Positions 45,654 through 47,007 of a DNA stretch of 47,007 bases are shown piece by piece. Origin of the DNA: an uncultured Chloroflexota bacterium. Lineage in GTDB: Bacteria; Chloroflexota; Anaerolineae; Anaerolineales; Anaerolineaceae. Each line of letters opens with the position of its first letter. Positions within the stretch are counted from its first letter, which is position 1. The position numbers and the translations under genes are program-made. The notes beneath the pieces are model-generated. The model had not been told where the DNA came from. It made no database searches and saw nothing but the letters and a program-made list of their open reading frames with translations. The stretch lies in NCBI GenBank assembly GCA_902774215.1, contig CACYHU010000013.1, positions 1 through 47,007 of the forward strand. Direction: 5' to 3'.

Positions 45654-45847
45654 TGTCTACCTGCCGTAAAGGAAAAATATTTGCAAACTGTACAAGTTTT
45701 TGATTAATCCTGTACAGTTTACGAGAAAATGGTATTAGAGCATAACAGCGAATTACGAAAATTATTGAAAATCCATGGGAATTCGTAATAAACGATTGCA
45801 TAATACAACTATGGAGAAATGGTATGGCTGAAAATGTCGAAATCATA
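45637..45847 (+). repeat. About 210-bp direct repeat, right copy, flanking the BREX island
   Basis: Matches 27073-27284 throughout, including the codons DILSFNVYLP-stop of the helicase tail and both internal dyads. A further short echo (TTCTATGTCTGCCAGCCGTG) occurs at about 45900. Confidence 0.9.
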
Positions 45848-46079
45848 CCCGGGAATGAATCAGAATATAATGCTTAGCTGAAGGATATAAATGCCAAACT
45901 TCTATGTCTGCCAGCCGTGAAATTTTGAGATATCAGACAACAGAAAACAGAACTCTGACGCATGACGGCAGACAACAGACACAGGGTTATCAGGTCTGAA
46001 ACCTGAAATAAATATCTATGACTAAATTTAGCATTAAATATAACATCATATATAGTATAATGGAATCAGGAGGATGATT

Positions 46080-46334
46080 ATGCCAAACATTAGACCCATA
46101 TCTGATTTGCGGAATTACACGGATGTGCTGAAAGAAGTGCGTTATGGGGAGCGGACCTATCTGACAAAGAACGGACATGGTGAATTTGCCCTGATTGACA
46201 TGAAGGAACTGGACGACCTTGATAAGATGCTCGCTTTTCATAAGCTGATGGATAATCTTCATAAAGCCGAAGAGCGGGCTGACCGTGAGGGATGGATCTC
46301 TGAAGAAGAAGCTGATCGGATTCTGGGGGACTGA
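46080..46334 (+). CDS. Phd/YefM-type antitoxin
   Basis: 84 residues from ATG 46080 with AGGAGG six bases upstream. MPNIRPISDLRNYTDVLKEV then YGERTYLTKNGHGEFALIDM is the N-terminal DNA-binding fold of Phd/YefM antitoxins, followed by a flexible acidic C-terminus (RADREGWISEEEADRILGD) that would bind the toxin. The toxin gene starts at the very next codon. Antitoxins of this type repress their own operon; a TATAAT at about 46055 could be the promoter. Confidence 0.88.
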   Translation: MPNIRPISDLRNYTDVLKEVRYGERTYLTKNGHGEFALIDMKELDDLDKMLAFHKLMDNLHKAEERADREGWISEEEADRILGD

Positions 46335-46655
46335 TTGAAAAAACTGATCTATACCCCGGACGCAATTGAAAAACTGCAGGAAACCGAACTGTATCTCAAA
46401 ATGATGTTCGGTGATGAGATCGCTGCAAGCACAAAACAAAAGATCCGCGAACGGATCCGTTCCCTGAAAACGGCTGAGATGCAGGGCATTTCCGTTCGTG
46501 ATGTTTATGACATCGATTCCGATTACAGGAAGATTTATACCTCACATCATCATGTTTTTTATCGGATAGAAGAAGATACGATTCGTATCATTGCAATTTT
46601 CCACGAAAGGGAAGATTTTATCCGAAAGTTATTCGGAAGAGAAATAGAACCATAA
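46335..46655 (+). CDS. RelE/ParE-type toxin
   Basis: 106 residues from TTG 46335 directly after the antitoxin stop (TGATTG). IYTPDAIEKLQETELYLKMM, GISVRDVYDIDSDYRKIYTS and HHVFYRIEEDTIRIIAIFHE follow the RelE/ParE fold, with the C-terminal basic/histidine residues ER-D-FIRKLF. It should be an mRNA interferase or gyrase inhibitor neutralised by the upstream Phd-like protein. Located just outside the right direct repeat, it may help stabilise the island. Confidence 0.88.
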   Translation: MKKLIYTPDAIEKLQETELYLKMMFGDEIAASTKQKIRERIRSLKTAEMQGISVRDVYDIDSDYRKIYTSHHHVFYRIEEDTIRIIAIFHEREDFIRKLFGREIEP

Positions 46656-46849
46656 TGAGCGGAAACGTTTATTTTGGTTTTGAAATTCACAAAGCGAAAA
46701 TTTCAAGTCTGAATTTGCTGACCCATTCATTGGTATTTCGAAGCATTAATAGATCAGATTTCAACTTCTATCCATTTGATTTTGCAAAGTCATTCTGGAA
46801 TCAAATGAAAATTAACATAGAAAACGGGAATATTTCCATTCTTGATTAA
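46655..46849 (+). CDS. Possible small protein after the toxin gene
   Basis: 64 codons starting in a TAATG overlap with the toxin stop. The product MSGNVYFGFEIHKAKISSLN and on has no family I know. Position favours translation, composition does not argue strongly either way. Confidence 0.3.
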   Translation: MSGNVYFGFEIHKAKISSLNLLTHSLVFRSINRSDFNFYPFDFAKSFWNQMKINIENGNISILD

Positions 46850-46914
46850 GTATGATGAGATTTCTGAATTTCTCATTATAAACATAGAAAAACCACATAA
46901 AAATAATCAGTCTT

Positions 46915-47007
46915 ATGGTTGGAAGATATAAAGTCATCACGCTGTGCGGCAGTACACGATTTAAGGACGCTTTTCTGGAAACACAGAAACGTCTTACTCT
47001 GGAAGGC
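46915..47007 (+). CDS. Start of a nucleoside 2-deoxyribosyltransferase-like/DUF4406-type protein, cut by window end
   Basis: 31 codons are visible: MVGRYKVITLCGSTRFKDAF then LETQKRLTLEG. The K-V-I-x-x-CGSTRF strand-loop is the start of a family of small Rossmann-like proteins related to deoxyribosyltransferases. The remainder lies outside the window. Confidence 0.6.
   Translation, partial: MVGRYKVITLCGSTRFKDAFLETQKRLTLEG

Overview
The window is about 47 kb of moderate-GC bacterial DNA dominated by accessory and mobile material. Strong AGGAGG-type ribosome binding sites and several GTG/TTG starts are typical of Gram-positive-like hosts. Two secreted proteins carry an LPxTG motif followed in the same chain by a C-terminal sortase domain. 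I recall that arrangement from Anaerolineae (Chloroflexota) annotations, so a host-associated Anaerolineaceae-like bacterium is my first guess and a Firmicute the alternative. Both are inferences from memory.

Layout. (1) 0.1-5.2 kb: ordinary genes, namely a YczE-type membrane protein and a ferredoxin-domain aldo/keto reductase (minus strand), a lipase interrupted by an amber codon, and a secreted protein behind a structured leader. (2) 5.3-17.5 kb: a translationally coupled operon ending in the N-terminal half of a large serine recombinase, then two large surface proteins (BspA-like and subtilase-lipase, both ending in LPxTG plus sortase), IS66 and GNAT genes, and an IS630 transposase fused in frame to the C-terminal recombinase domain of a serine recombinase. 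(3) 17.7-26.5 kb: a plasmid-like replication module with a HUH Rep, a hipA remnant, an AbiE-like toxin-antitoxin pair bracketed by direct repeats, SSB, small acidic proteins, several large inverted-repeat structures and a resolvase. (4) 26.5-45.9 kb: a BREX type 3 defence island in the order brxF, brxC, pglXI, brxHII, pglZ, brxA. It carries two AT-rich cargo blocks: a Xre regulator with an ImmA/IrrE-Fic fusion between brxC and pglXI, and a RES-domain protein with an ApeA-like HEPN protein between pglXI and brxHII. A macro-NADAR fusion follows brxA. The island is bracketed by direct repeats of about 210 bp, and each copy contains the last codons of a decayed helicase gene. (5) 46.0-47.0 kb: a Phd/RelE-type toxin-antitoxin pair and the start of a gene cut by the window edge.

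How it may work together. BREX would give methylation-based self/non-self discrimination. The embedded genes look like second-line effectors acting through Fic-type modification, NAD+ consumption by RES and RNA cleavage by HEPN. The macro-NADAR protein could reverse ADP-ribosylation. The composite island, the single-chain LPxTG-sortase surface proteins and the mosaic specificity region of pglXI are the most noteworthy parts. All functional claims come from motif recognition by eye. No database search was run.
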